Assembly (NCBI RefSeq): GCF_015352985.1
Contig: NZ_JACYXF010000021.1
Coordinates: 1-64,000, forward strand
Direction: 5' to 3'
Source: Noviherbaspirillum malthae
GTDB lineage: Bacteria > Pseudomonadota > Gammaproteobacteria > Burkholderiales > Burkholderiaceae_D
DNA: 64,000 nt
Position numbers and translations under genes: made by a program. Below the pieces are notes generated by a model. It ran no database searches, had not been told where the DNA came from, and worked only from the letters and a program-made list of their open reading frames with translations. The first letter of the stretch is position 1. Each line of letters begins with the position of its first letter. Below, one piece after another: positions 54,201 to 62,490 of this stretch.

Positions 54201-55018
54201 CCATCCTGCGTCCGGATGTCTTCGTAGACGGAGCCAAGTCCGGATTCACGCGCTGGCTGGAATGTGTCGCAACGCTGGCAGACGGACTGGTCTGCATTTC
54301 TCGTGCCGTCGCTGACGAGGTGCATGCCTGGGTCGAAACCACCCAATTAAAGCGGACGACACCGCTGCAGCTCGGCTATTTCCATCTTGGCGCCGACATC
54401 AATGCGGCCGCACCGGCAATCCATCCTGAAGAGCATGAAAACCTCGTCCCGGAGCAGATCGGAAAGCACGCTTCTCTCCTGATGGTTGGAACACTTGAGC
54501 CCCGCAAGGGCCATGCACAAGCCCTCGCCGCTTTCGAGCTCTTGTGGAAGAACGGGGAACAGGCCAATCTTGTCATTGTCGGCAAACAGGGATGGATGGT
54601 GGAACCGCTGGTTGAAAAACTGCGGACGCATCCAGAGATCGGCAAGCGCCTGTTCTGGTTTGAAAATGCAAGTGATACGCTTTTGCTGCGGCTGTATGAA
54701 GCCGCGTCGGGATTATTGGCGGCATCGGAAGCTGAAGGATTCGGCCTGCCGCTGGTGGAAGCCGCTCAATACAAGCTGCCTATCGTCGCTCGCGATCTGC
54801 CGGTTTTCCGTGAAGTGGCTGGTAACCATGCCTATTACTTCAAAGGCGATGACTCCGCAGACTTGGCGGAAGCTTTGAAAATATGGCTGGAGATGCTAGA
54901 CGTAGGCCAAGTGCCAACATCGGAAAACATGCCGTGGCTTACTTGGGAGCAAAGCACCAAGCAACTGCTGGATGCTGTTGAAAATTCGAATTGGTACAAG
55001 ACTGTTCCAGTACGTTGA
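51284..55018 (+). CDS. Triple-domain GT-B glycosyltransferase
   Basis: The 1244-residue protein contains three GT-B (GT4-like) units. The first (1-390) has GRYSMSLAQSI, GGIDPRKNIEGLIKAF and PSLHEGFGLPALEAMACG. The middle unit (about 420-800) begins LAYVSPLPPGKSGIADYSAE and contains RGETSASILDCLAHGIPT in place of the usual E-x7-E block. The third (about 860-1240) has VGTLEPRKGHAQALAAFEL and EAEGFGLPLVEAAQY. Multi-unit transferases like this polymerise ABC-exported O-antigens such as E. coli O9a. It is the last gene of the operon. No ribosome site is evident at ATG 51284. Confidence 0.9.
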   Translation: MRILIDLQACQATNQHRGIGRYSMSLAQSIARQGGNHDLKVLLNRQFPESIEPIRKAFGGLLHEDDIVVFDGPSGIAEIHAPGSWRCKSAEQIREFFIRRFSPDIVHVSSLFEGLVDDAVTSVRHLPNNFASAVTLYDLIPLLRKETYLSDPRVRQWYYRKLQGLKSAELLLAISEHSRTEALDWLHLPSDRVVNISSAIDDSFRPLALNAEEAAGLKAKFGIQRPFVMYTGGIDPRKNIEGLIKAFARLPLSLRSAYQLAIVCKISDADLRRLQALAGSAGLQQDEVVFTDYVSDEELLRLYNLCTLFVFPSLHEGFGLPALEAMACGVAVIGSNVSSIPEVIGREDALFKPDDLEAMSAKMEQALIDPAFRQSLQSHGLEQCRKFSWKESGYRALQAFEELHERRQPVRPSVPTGRRPRLAYVSPLPPGKSGIADYSAELLPELARYYEIELIVNQEHVDDAWVAANFVQRPVSWFQSHADKFDRIVYHFGNSSFHEHMFKLLPEHPGVVVLHDFFLSGILHYLEATSYLPGAFRNALYYSHGYPALIDAAASGKEAAAWQYPGNRQVLDHATGLIIHSDFSRQLAKKWYGEDEFSNWKVIPLIRAVSKEVNREQARQQLGIGDDDFLICSFGLLGKTKLNHRLLNSWLNSVLARNKNCLLVFVGENDPNQYGRDLAANIAKSPASDRIRITGFASPELYRTYLAAADAAVQLRTLSRGETSASILDCLAHGIPTIINRNGSASELPDEVLVKLPDEFTDSELTSAIEQLHGDGNLREAMATKAVSHVLNQHHPARVGQMYFEAIEAFALNSSAALHHQLINAISEIPAPVSPAQDDLIAIAGSIARNRETPRRKQLLVDISELVQRDAKSGIQRVVRNVLQFMLRRTSSAYRVEPVYDAGGYYAYARNFTCGMLNIAPVPMDDEAIEANAGDIFLGLDLNPQLVPNNRKLFEDMKNRGIGLHFVVYDLLPILRPDVFVDGAKSGFTRWLECVATLADGLVCISRAVADEVHAWVETTQLKRTTPLQLGYFHLGADINAAAPAIHPEEHENLVPEQIGKHASLLMVGTLEPRKGHAQALAAFELLWKNGEQANLVIVGKQGWMVEPLVEKLRTHPEIGKRLFWFENASDTLLLRLYEAASGLLAASEAEGFGLPLVEAAQYKLPIVARDLPVFREVAGNHAYYFKGDDSADLAEALKIWLEMLDVGQVPTSENMPWLTWEQSTKQLLDAVENSNWYKTVPVR

Positions 55019-55208
55019 TGCTTTGGAACATGCTTGAGCGATTGCGCAGTTACCAAGCGTTTGCGATAACGAGAGCGGATTGCAGGCCAATGCAGGGATC
55101 GCGCAACTCCGGGAACCGGCCGAATGCCGGGCACGGCGACGTGTCACAGCAGGGCTGCGGCAAGACGTCGCAACACCGCAGGCGGCCGATGCCGAGGGCG
55201 CCCAAAGG

Positions 55209-55260
55209 GTTCAGACCAGAAGGGATGCTGTGCTTGCACAGCATCCCTTCTGGTCTGAAC
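55209..55260. repeat. Perfect 25-bp inverted repeat with 2-base loop
   Basis: Arms GTTCAGACCAGAAGGGATGC... and ...GCATCCCTTCTGGTCTGAAC pair without mismatch over 25 bp around TT. No T-run follows. It lies between the convergent glycosyltransferase and pirin genes. It may be a bidirectional terminator or an attachment-type site. Confidence 0.8.
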
Positions 55261-55293
55261 GCGGCCCTGCATCGATCTGCAATCCGTTCCAAG

Positions 55294-55992
55294 CTAAGGC
55301 AAGTCGAAGACCAGCACTTCGGCCTGCCGCCCACTCAGGAGGTCGATCCTATCTTCATCAATCGTCTTCAATGCGTCTCCCCGCCTGAGCGGCGTCCCGT
55401 TGATGCTGATCTCGCCCTTGACCACATGCACATAAACGCGCCGGCCTGACACAATCCCGAACCCGGCGCTGTCCTCCCCATCGAACAGTCCGGCATACAC
55501 CCGCGCATCCTGATGTATCGTCACCGAGCCATCGCTGCCGTCCGGGCTGGCGATCAGCCTTAACCGCCCTCTCTTCTCTTCGGGCTCGAATCGCTTCTGC
55601 TCATACCCCGGCTGGATGCCGAAGAGATTCGGTTCGATCCATATCTGCAGGAAATGCGCCTGGCTGTCCTTGGAGTGATTGAATTCCGAATGCATGACGC
55701 CGCGCCCGGCGCTCATGCGCTGCACGTCGCCGGGACGGATCACGCTGCTGTTGCCCATGTTGTCCTTGTGCGCGAGCTCGCCTTCGAGCACATAGCTGAT
55801 GATTTCCATGTCGCGATGGCCATGGGCGCCGAAGCCGCTGCCGCCGTCGATGCGGTCTTCGTTGATCACCCGCAGCGGGCCGAACGCCATGTGCTGCGGA
55901 TCGTAGTAATCGGCGAAGGAAAAGCTGTGATAGGAATCCAGCCATCCGTGGTTCGCATGCCCACGCTCCTCGCTTCTGCGCAGTTCTATCAT
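55294..55992 (-). CDS. Pirin-family protein (YhhW-like)
   Basis: The 232-residue bicupin has the pirin start MIELRRSEERGHANHGWLDS and metal ligands in FGAHGHRDMEI (two His) and GVMHSEFNH (His and Glu). E. coli YhhW of this family has quercetin 2,3-dioxygenase activity in vitro. The natural role in bacteria is unclear. The second cupin (VYVHVVKGEISINGTPLRRG) has no metal motif. The gene is divergent from gluQ. Confidence 0.93.
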   Translation of the reverse strand: MIELRRSEERGHANHGWLDSYHSFSFADYYDPQHMAFGPLRVINEDRIDGGSGFGAHGHRDMEIISYVLEGELAHKDNMGNSSVIRPGDVQRMSAGRGVMHSEFNHSKDSQAHFLQIWIEPNLFGIQPGYEQKRFEPEEKRGRLRLIASPDGSDGSVTIHQDARVYAGLFDGEDSAGFGIVSGRRVYVHVVKGEISINGTPLRRGDALKTIDEDRIDLLSGRQAEVLVFDLP

Positions 55993-56144
55993 GTCGGCTT
56001 CCTTTCTTCCGCAATGGGAGGCAATGGGATTGAAACGGTTCAGCCGCTTACAATATCAGCAAATCTGCTTGCCGGCGCTTGCAGGGCTCGCAGTCGGCCG
56101 GCAGGCCGATTCATGATCCATTCCCGATCCGTTTCTTTCCGCGC

Positions 56145-57014
56145 ATGAACAACACCGCCTATATCGGCCGCTTCGCTCCCTCGCCCACCGGACCATTGCA
56201 CATGGGATCGCTCGTCGCCGCAATGGCCAGCTACCTCGATGCGCGTACGCATCACGGGACGTGGCTGGTTCGCATCGAGGATATCGACGAGGGGCGCACC
56301 GTGCCGGGCGCCGATGAAGCGATTCTCCAGTGCCTGCAGGCATTCGGTATGCGGTGGGATGGGGAAGTGGTCTGGCAGAGCCGCCGCAAGGCGCTCTATG
56401 AAGCGGCCTTCGCCCGGCTGGGCAGCCATGCCTATGCCTGCGGCTGCACGCGCAGGGAAATTGCGGATTCTCGCATCGGCATCGCCAGCGACGGCGCGGC
56501 GGTCTATCCGGGTACCTGCCGCGGTGGACTCGCGGAAGGCAAGACCGCCCGCGCCTGGCGCCTTCGCATTGCGGATGACTGCCGCATTGGCTTTACCGAC
56601 CGCTGGCAGGGAGAGGTGTCGCAGCATCTGCCGTCGGAGGTGGGGGATTTCGTGCTCAGGCGCGCCGACGGTTTCTGGGCCTACCAGCTTGCGGTGGTGG
56701 TGGATGATGCCGACCAGCAAGTGACCGACATCGTTCGCGGCGCCGATCTGCTCGATTCGACGCCTCGGCAGATTTACCTGCAGCGCCTGCTGGGAGCGCC
56801 GACACCCCGGTATCTGCATGTTCCGGTGGTCACCAACAGCGCTGGGGAAAAATTGTCGAAGCAGACCGGCGCGCTGGCCCTGGATGTCTTACGGCCCCTG
56901 CCGGAGCTGATCAGGGCCGCCGCTTATTTGGAACTGGACGTGAACGGCGTCGATACGATCGAGCAGTTCTGGCAATCCGCGCTGCACCGCTGGCAGGCGC
57001 GGTTCAGGGATTAA
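56145..57014 (+). CDS. gluQ: Glutamyl-Q tRNA(Asp) synthetase
   Basis: GluQ adds glutamate to the queuosine base of tRNA(Asp). The 289-residue protein is a truncated GluRS without anticodon-binding domain. It has GRFAPSPTGPLHMGSLVAA with HMGS as the HIGH motif, RIEDIDEGR, the zinc-type CGCTRRE and a later GTCRGG, and EKLSKQTG as the KMSKS motif. ATG 56145 matches the family start. The stop codons of gluQ and rhlE overlap on opposite strands. Confidence 0.95.
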   Translation: MNNTAYIGRFAPSPTGPLHMGSLVAAMASYLDARTHHGTWLVRIEDIDEGRTVPGADEAILQCLQAFGMRWDGEVVWQSRRKALYEAAFARLGSHAYACGCTRREIADSRIGIASDGAAVYPGTCRGGLAEGKTARAWRLRIADDCRIGFTDRWQGEVSQHLPSEVGDFVLRRADGFWAYQLAVVVDDADQQVTDIVRGADLLDSTPRQIYLQRLLGAPTPRYLHVPVVTNSAGEKLSKQTGALALDVLRPLPELIRAAAYLELDVNGVDTIEQFWQSALHRWQARFRD

Positions 57015-58462
57015 GAGCGCTTCTGCAGGCCGCCCAGCAATGCCGCCACCTTGACCTTGGCCGGCTTGCCGTTGCCCTGATCGGGGCCGTTTCCGTTCGC
57101 CGGCTGCGGCGTGGGTGCCGCCGGCTCGTAGGGTTTCAGGAACCAGGGGTCGATCTTTTCCCTGCGCGGCGCATGGGACGTGCGCCCGTGACCATACTGG
57201 CTGGCGCCCCGGCTCGATCCGCCGGAACGCTCTTCGCCGTCGTCATGGCGCGGCGGTCTGCGGTCCGACGAACGCTGGGGGACGAAGCCGGCGAGTGGCT
57301 GGCGGGCGATGGTGTGCTTGATCAGCTTTTCGATGTCGGTCAGCAGGCGCGCATCCTTGTCGGAGAACAGGGAGATTGCATCGCCGGATGCGCCGGCGCG
57401 GCCGGTGCGGCCGATCCTGTGCACATAGTCTTCCGCGTTGTACGGCAGGTCGAAGTTGATCACGCAGGGCAGTTCGGCGATATCAAGGCCGCGGGCGGCG
57501 ACGTCGGTGGCCACCAGCACTTCGATCGTGCCCTGCTTGAACGCCTCCAGCGCCGCCATGCGTTCGGTCTGCGTCTTGTCGCCATGAATTGCCGACGCCT
57601 TGATGCCTTCCTTTTCCAGGTGCCGCGACAGGCGCGATGCGCCGATCTTCGTGTTCGAGAACACGATGACCTGCTTGAGGCCGCGCGTGCGGATGATGTG
57701 GGCAACCGCTTCCTGCTTGGCGTCTTCCTCGACCTTGAACAGCACCTGGGTCACGTTGTCGGCCGTGGCATTGCTGCGCGCGACTTCGATGGTGACCGGA
57801 TTCTTGAGGAAGCTGTTGGCCAGCTTCTTGATCTCGGGCGAGAAGGTGGCCGAGAACATCAGGTTCTGGCGCTGCTTCGGCAGCAGGTTGATGATGCGCT
57901 GCAGATCCGGAAGGAAGCCCATGTCGAGCATGCGGTCGGCTTCGTCCATGACGAGAATCTGGGTCTGCGACAGGTTGAGCGTCTTCTGCTGCACATGGTC
58001 GAGCAGGCGGCCGGGCGTGGCGATGACGATCTCGACGCCGCTGCGCAGCGCGCTGGTCTGCGGTGCCATGTCGACGCCGCCGAAAATCACGGTGGAACGC
58101 AGCGGCGTGTGACGGGAATAGGCCTTGACGTTATCGGCGACCTGGTCGGCGAGCTCGCGCGTCGGGGTCAGGATCAGCGCACGTACCGGATGGCGCGCCG
58201 GCGAGGCGCTGGTATTGGCATGCGCGAGCAGCAGCTGAATGATGGGCAGGGAAAAGCCGGCGGTCTTGCCTGTGCCGGTTTGTGCCGCGCCCATGACATC
58301 CCGGCCCTGGAGGACGATGGGGATCGCTTCCGCCTGGATCGGGGTCGGGTGAACATAACCTTGGTCGGCAAGCGCGCGCAAGATGTCGGGCGAGAGTCCG
58401 AAGTCTTCGAAGCGGACCGCAGGCGCGGCAGGTTGCGTGGGTGCTAACAGGGTGTCTGACAT
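57011..58462 (-). CDS. rhlE: DEAD-box RNA helicase (RhlE type)
   Basis: The 483-residue helicase has all motifs: Q motif FEDFGLSPDILRALADQGY, AQTGTGKT, PTRELADQV, GG with TPGRLLDH, DEAD in VMDEADRMLD, SATF and HRIGRTGRAG. The C-terminal 90 residues are a low-complexity basic tail (RRPPRHDDGEERSGGSSRGA) typical of RhlE, which remodels RNA and helps ribosome assembly and cold growth. ATG 58462 (MSDTLLAPT) is used; a longer frame adds 25 unlikely residues. Confidence 0.93.
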   Translation of the reverse strand: MSDTLLAPTQPAAPAVRFEDFGLSPDILRALADQGYVHPTPIQAEAIPIVLQGRDVMGAAQTGTGKTAGFSLPIIQLLLAHANTSASPARHPVRALILTPTRELADQVADNVKAYSRHTPLRSTVIFGGVDMAPQTSALRSGVEIVIATPGRLLDHVQQKTLNLSQTQILVMDEADRMLDMGFLPDLQRIINLLPKQRQNLMFSATFSPEIKKLANSFLKNPVTIEVARSNATADNVTQVLFKVEEDAKQEAVAHIIRTRGLKQVIVFSNTKIGASRLSRHLEKEGIKASAIHGDKTQTERMAALEAFKQGTIEVLVATDVAARGLDIAELPCVINFDLPYNAEDYVHRIGRTGRAGASGDAISLFSDKDARLLTDIEKLIKHTIARQPLAGFVPQRSSDRRPPRHDDGEERSGGSSRGASQYGHGRTSHAPRREKIDPWFLKPYEPAAPTPQPANGNGPDQGNGKPAKVKVAALLGGLQKRS

Positions 58463-58696
58463 AATCGCTATCAATGGGCCGAATCGGCCGGTTAAGCACA
58501 GCTTCCCGATGCGGCCGGGTGCTGCCTGGATGAACAACCCTTCATTATACGCCTGCGTTTATACGACGTCGTTTTGTCGGCTTGATGACAGCGGGCTTGA
58601 AGGGAAGAAATGCAGGAACGGAACCTAGTCTGACCATACGGCGGAAGGAAAATTGCAGACTGTTTGATGAATTGCCGGGTCTGATTTCGAATTCGC

Positions 58697-58752
58697 ATTC
58701 CAAATTTGGAATTCAATTTGCAATTTTTCTCTTTATGGAATAAATTGCAAAT
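58697..58752 (+). promoter_or_regulatory. Operator palindromes of the RES-Xre operon
   Basis: A perfect 16-bp palindrome ATTCCAAATTTGGAAT (58697-58712) and an 11-bp inverted repeat ATTTGCAATTT / AAATTGCAAAT (58716-58726 and 58742-58752) lie just before the antitoxin gene in AT-rich DNA. These fit autoregulation by the antitoxin. Confidence 0.6.
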
Positions 58753-58778
58753 ATCTCATCAATTCATCGATTTTGTCC

Positions 58779-59183
58779 ATGGCTCTGCGCACTCCTCGAA
58801 CTGCTGCAAGCATCAGCCCGGACGCCATGTCTCCGGCAGCGATCCGCGCGTTCGACAACATCGCGCGTCTCTGGAAACTCGACTTGGACATGCAGTTGAC
58901 TTTGCTGGGCAATCCGCCGCGCTCGACCTTCTACAAATGGAAGAAGGAACCGGATTCGGCGCGCCTGGGCCGCGATACGCTCGAACGAATTTCCTACATC
59001 CTCGGCATCTACAAGGCGCTGCAGATCCTGCTGCCCGAACCCGCGGTGGCCGACGGCTGGATACACAAGCCCAACAGCGCTTCGATTTTCGGCGGCAAAA
59101 GCGCACTTCAGCGCATGCTGTCAGGCAATGTCGCGGATCTCTACGTCGTGCGCCAGTATCTTGATGCCATGCGCGGTGGTTGA
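58779..59183 (+). CDS. Xre/MbcA/ParS-type antitoxin
   Basis: The 134-residue protein has an N-terminal helix-turn-helix-like part (AIRAFDNIARLWKLDLDMQL, then STFYKWKKE) and the C-terminal toxin-binding DUF2384 region (RISYILGIYKALQILLPE, SASIFGGKSALQRMLSGN). It binds and blocks the RES toxin encoded next and probably represses the operon. The toxin ATG follows its stop without a gap. ATG 58779 is used; a TTG at 58773 is possible. Confidence 0.85.
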   Translation: MALRTPRTAASISPDAMSPAAIRAFDNIARLWKLDLDMQLTLLGNPPRSTFYKWKKEPDSARLGRDTLERISYILGIYKALQILLPEPAVADGWIHKPNSASIFGGKSALQRMLSGNVADLYVVRQYLDAMRGG

Positions 59184-59855
59184 ATGACGTATCCGCTGGC
59201 GCGCATCGAATGGCATCCGGCCTTTCGAATCATCCCTACCCGCTTTCCCACCATCAATCTCTTCGATCGCGTCGCTTCGGCCGAAGATTTCGATGCCTTG
59301 TATGCTTTGGAAGCCATGACGAACGACCGCATCCGGGACGAGATCGGCGAGATCGAACTGGTGCCCAGGGAAGAGCGGCTCTTCGGTCCGGGCTGCGGAC
59401 CGATCATGGCAGCCTTCACGCATCTCAATCCGTCGGGCAGCCGCTTCAGCGATGGCAGCTATGGCGTGTTCTACGCCGCGTTCCAGAAGCAGACGGCGAT
59501 CGCCGAAACCACCTATCACCAAGCCCGCTTTCTCAAGGCTACCAATGAAGGCCCCATCCAGCTGCAGATGCGCGTCTATCATGTAGAAGTGGCGGGCTTG
59601 CTGCATGACCTGCGCGGTTTGGACCACCATCATCCGGTTTACGATCCGCATGCGTACGGCGTGCCCCAAGGGCTTGGAAAAGCGCTGCGCCAGGAGGGTG
59701 CCAACGGCGTGGTGTACCGCAGCGTCCGGGATCAGGACGGGCAGTGCGTTGCAGCCTTCCGCACCGCCATCCTGTCCAATTGCCGCCATGGCAGCCAGAT
59801 GCTCTATCAATGGGACGGCTCGGCGTTTTCGGGCGTGTATGAAAAGGTGATGTGA
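59184..59855 (+). CDS. RES-domain NAD-degrading toxin
   Basis: RES toxins cleave NAD+ by phosphorolysis and stop growth. The 223-residue protein has the family layout: N-terminal basic motif around ARIEWHPAFRIIPTRF, a middle GVFYAAFQKQTAIAETTYHQ with the catalytic-type Glu, and the late NGVVYRSVRDQ with the Ser. It is longer than the shortest members but normal for the family. It forms an operon with the antitoxin. Confidence 0.88.
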   Translation: MTYPLARIEWHPAFRIIPTRFPTINLFDRVASAEDFDALYALEAMTNDRIRDEIGEIELVPREERLFGPGCGPIMAAFTHLNPSGSRFSDGSYGVFYAAFQKQTAIAETTYHQARFLKATNEGPIQLQMRVYHVEVAGLLHDLRGLDHHHPVYDPHAYGVPQGLGKALRQEGANGVVYRSVRDQDGQCVAAFRTAILSNCRHGSQMLYQWDGSAFSGVYEKVM

Positions 59856-59939
59856 ACAGTTCGCTCCAGTTCGCTCGCCGCTGTACGCATGGAAGAAAGC
59901 CATTTTCATCAGCCCTGACGTGTACTGCGGAACGCTCGG

Positions 59940-59981
59940 TACCAATCCAGGGCATACCGTGCCATGACCTTGGATTGGTAT
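59940..59981. repeat. Short derivative of the ATACCAAT element
   Basis: TACCAATCCAGG and CCTTGGATTGGTAT flank about 16 bases. The ends match the element copies at 18693-18861 and 31941-32099, and the interior is almost all lost. Confidence 0.55.
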
Positions 59982-59998
59982 AACACAGCGATTTTGTG

Positions 59999-60193
59999 CT
60001 AATTACGCCGTATTTGTTCAAGTCGCTGCGGAGAGGCCTCCTTAACATACTGCCGTATGTGCCGGCCTGTACCCTTCCACTCCGATTCATGACTTATTCC
60101 GTGCACCGAGCGAGTTTGCGCTTTGATTCCGGGCTGACGGGGTACTTCATCAGTGGCCGCACCGTAGCCGCCGCCTGCTGTTTTTGCAGTCAC
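59999..60193 (-). CDS. Small hypothetical protein, GTG start
   Basis: A 64-residue frame starts with GTG after a strong ribosome site (GGAGAGGTAA then GTG). The product is basic and polar (MTAKTAGGGYGAATDEVPRQ) and ends GRHIRQYVKEASPQRLEQIR. No family is known to me. It is divergent from the histidine kinase gene. It may be real because of its ribosome site, but there is no other evidence. Confidence 0.4.
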   Translation of the reverse strand: MTAKTAGGGYGAATDEVPRQPGIKAQTRSVHGISHESEWKGTGRHIRQYVKEASPQRLEQIRRN

Positions 60194-60252
60194 TTACCTC
60201 TCCAGGCAAAGGCAAAGCCAGGCAAGCAGCAATCCATATGGAGATTCGAATC

Positions 60253-61128
60253 ATGGTGAGACAAAATGGCAGCATCGAATACCTGCCCGGCACCGGGCAA
60301 GCTATCCCGCCCAAGGACCGGCCAGGCTGTCATACGAACACCGTGCCCGAGATCAACCTGCGGGATGCTCGTGAAGATGCGCTGCTCGCATCGCGGGCGG
60401 AACTGATTCGGGCCGCTCGCATCACGATGGCAGGACAACTGGCCGCATCGATCGTGCACGAACTCCGCCAACCGCTGACATCGATTGTTTCACACGGCGG
60501 AGCAAGCCTGCGCTGGCTCGATAAAAATCCGCCCGAAATTGAAGAAATACGGGCCGGCCTTCGGGAAATGATTCAGGAAGCCGAGCGTGCAGGCCACATC
60601 ATGCGCAGCTTGGAGGCGCTGACCACGAACAGTACACCTGCGATGAACCGAATCGATCTGCACGAAACCATTCGGTACACACTTTTGATGGCCAAGAATA
60701 AATTTGAAAAGCATGGCATCTCGATCCTGCTGTTCCTCGATGCCGAGGCGGCCTGCGTACAAGGCGACCAGGTTCAGCTGCAGCAGGTGCTGTTGAATCT
60801 TGTAACAAACGCAGTAGACGCAATGAGCAATATCATCACCCGCCCGCGACTACTTTCCATATCGACCAGCCATCCGGACGCTGATCACATCGAGGTTTGC
60901 ATTCAGGATTCCGGAGACGGCATCGCCGAAGAAGCCAAGGACAAGCTCTTTGATGCCTTCTATACAACGAAAGAAGGCGGCATGGGAATGGGCCTTGCAA
61001 TTTCGCGGTCAATCGTCGATGCCCATCATGGCTATTTGAAGGTAACGGCCAATAAGACGCATGGCAGCGTGTTCCATATGATACTGCCCGTTTTTGATTC
61101 TGGTCGTGAGCCTGTTTCGGCCGCTTAG
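60253..61128 (+). CDS. Soluble sensor histidine kinase (orphan)
   Basis: The 291-residue protein has a dimerisation/phosphoacceptor domain with His in SIVHELRQPLTSIVSHGGAS and an ATPase domain with N box NLVTNAVDAM, G1 DSGDGIAEEA and G2 GMGMGLAISRSIVDAHHGYL. It has no membrane segment and no PAS or GAF sensor, so its input must come from a partner. No response regulator gene is adjacent. GGAGA lies 8 bases before ATG 60253; ATG 60238 is also possible. The order REDALLASRAELIRAARITMAGQLAASIVHE resembles kinases that sit behind a separate sensor. Confidence 0.85.
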   Translation: MVRQNGSIEYLPGTGQAIPPKDRPGCHTNTVPEINLRDAREDALLASRAELIRAARITMAGQLAASIVHELRQPLTSIVSHGGASLRWLDKNPPEIEEIRAGLREMIQEAERAGHIMRSLEALTTNSTPAMNRIDLHETIRYTLLMAKNKFEKHGISILLFLDAEAACVQGDQVQLQQVLLNLVTNAVDAMSNIITRPRLLSISTSHPDADHIEVCIQDSGDGIAEEAKDKLFDAFYTTKEGGMGMGLAISRSIVDAHHGYLKVTANKTHGSVFHMILPVFDSGREPVSAA

Positions 61129-61277
61129 GAACCATAGCGGCAACCATACTCGCATGCATTCGCGAAAGCTACGGTCTCGCGGGCAATAGGCTGTGTAACT
61201 GCATCATGCACAGGTAGTAGTTCCATCAACCATATTGGTAGAATGAGCTACTCGTGTCACAAAATGCAGGGAAAGCT

Positions 61278-62207
61278 ATGGGCCGGGCTTACGGTGAAAC
61301 AATAAGCAACTATTTCGACGCTGGCCGTACCTCGTTGGTCATGCAGAGCGCAGCGCTGCCAAATCATACCGCCGTCACCTATCTGCGGTGCGATGGACCG
61401 GGTACGGGCATGACTGAACCGATTCCTCCGGAGCCGGCGCTGCTGCTGGCGGTGCAGTTGAAACCGCTCGTCAAGCATGATTTATGGCTGGACGGCCGTC
61501 ACGTGCCAGTGTCGCCTTACGCGACCGGCGCACTCACCATGCTGGCTCTGGAAAGCCGCCCGGTAGCCAATCTCGCCAGCAGTTACGAATGCGTGCAAAT
61601 GTTTTTCCCTCGCAGCGCATTGGATACTGTTTCCGACGCCGAAGGCATGCAGCGCTTTGGCAGCTTTCCGACGCTCAATGGCGCCGAGGACCCGGTACTG
61701 GCACATCTGGCGCGAATTGCCCACATGGCTGTCAGTCCTGCCGGGCCGGCCACTTCTCTTTTTCTGGAATCGATGCTGCTCAGCGTGCATCGGCATCTGC
61801 GCAGCCGATACGCAGGGCAACGCGAACCGTATACCAGGGCGCGCGGAGGACTGGCCCGCTGGCAGGAGACGCGCGTCAAGGAATACATCGATGCACATCT
61901 CGGCTCCAGCATCAGTCTGCTGGACCTGTCCAATCAATGCCAGCTATCGCCGAGCCAGTTCGGTCGCGCCTTCAAAGCCAGTGTCGGCATGACACCGCAC
62001 CGCTGGCTGATCGAGCGCCGCCTGGATCAGGCCAGGAGCCTGCTCGTGTGTTCCGACAAGACGCTGGCAGAAATTGCCCATCACTGCGGTTTTTCCGACC
62101 AGAGTCACCTGGCACGCGAATTTCGTCGTACGGAAGGTCTGGGCCTGACGGCTTGGAGACGCTTGCATGCAGTCAAGCGGGAGCTGGAGACCAAGCCGGC
62201 AAAATAA
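61278..62207 (+). CDS. AraC-family transcriptional regulator
   Basis: The 309-residue protein has an unrecognised N-terminal sensing half and a C-terminal AraC DNA-binding domain: VKEYIDAHLGSSISLLDLSN, then LSPSQFGRAFKASVGMTPHR, IAHHCGFSDQSHLAREFRRT. No nearby operon gives a clue to its targets. AGGGAAAG precedes ATG 61278; GTG 61254 is an upstream alternative. Confidence 0.9.
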   Translation: MGRAYGETISNYFDAGRTSLVMQSAALPNHTAVTYLRCDGPGTGMTEPIPPEPALLLAVQLKPLVKHDLWLDGRHVPVSPYATGALTMLALESRPVANLASSYECVQMFFPRSALDTVSDAEGMQRFGSFPTLNGAEDPVLAHLARIAHMAVSPAGPATSLFLESMLLSVHRHLRSRYAGQREPYTRARGGLARWQETRVKEYIDAHLGSSISLLDLSNQCQLSPSQFGRAFKASVGMTPHRWLIERRLDQARSLLVCSDKTLAEIAHHCGFSDQSHLAREFRRTEGLGLTAWRRLHAVKRELETKPAK

Positions 62208-62234
62208 GGCGCCGGCAAGCTACCCAAAAAGAAA

Positions 62235-62266
62235 GAGGGTTAGCATGCACTATCATGCTAACCCTC
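62235..62266. terminator. Bidirectional terminator
   Basis: GAGGGTTAGCATG and CATGCTAACCCTC form a perfect 13-bp stem around CACTAT, with T-rich runs on both strands. It ends the AraC gene on the plus strand and the tRNA on the minus strand. Confidence 0.8.
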
Positions 62267-62275
62267 TTGTTTTAT

Positions 62276-62354
<79 letters not shown>

Positions 62355-62443
62355 GGAAAGGCAGATATTTTATTCCAAACAGGCATCATGCCGCTAGGCT
62401 CATTTGCAACTTGCCAAGAAACTTTGAGCAAGTTGCAAGCGAA

Positions 62444-62483
62444 GGCCTGATGAATCTGCATTCAAAACCGAATTCATCAGGCC
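62444..62483 (-). terminator. Stem-loop after rpoD
   Basis: GGCCTGATGAAT and ATTCATCAGGCC pair over 12 bp just after the rpoD stop; only TTCGCTT follows, so the T-run is weak. A second stem (GCAACTTG/CAAGTTGC) follows at about 62406-62437. Confidence 0.5.
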
Positions 62484-62490
62484 GCCAAGC

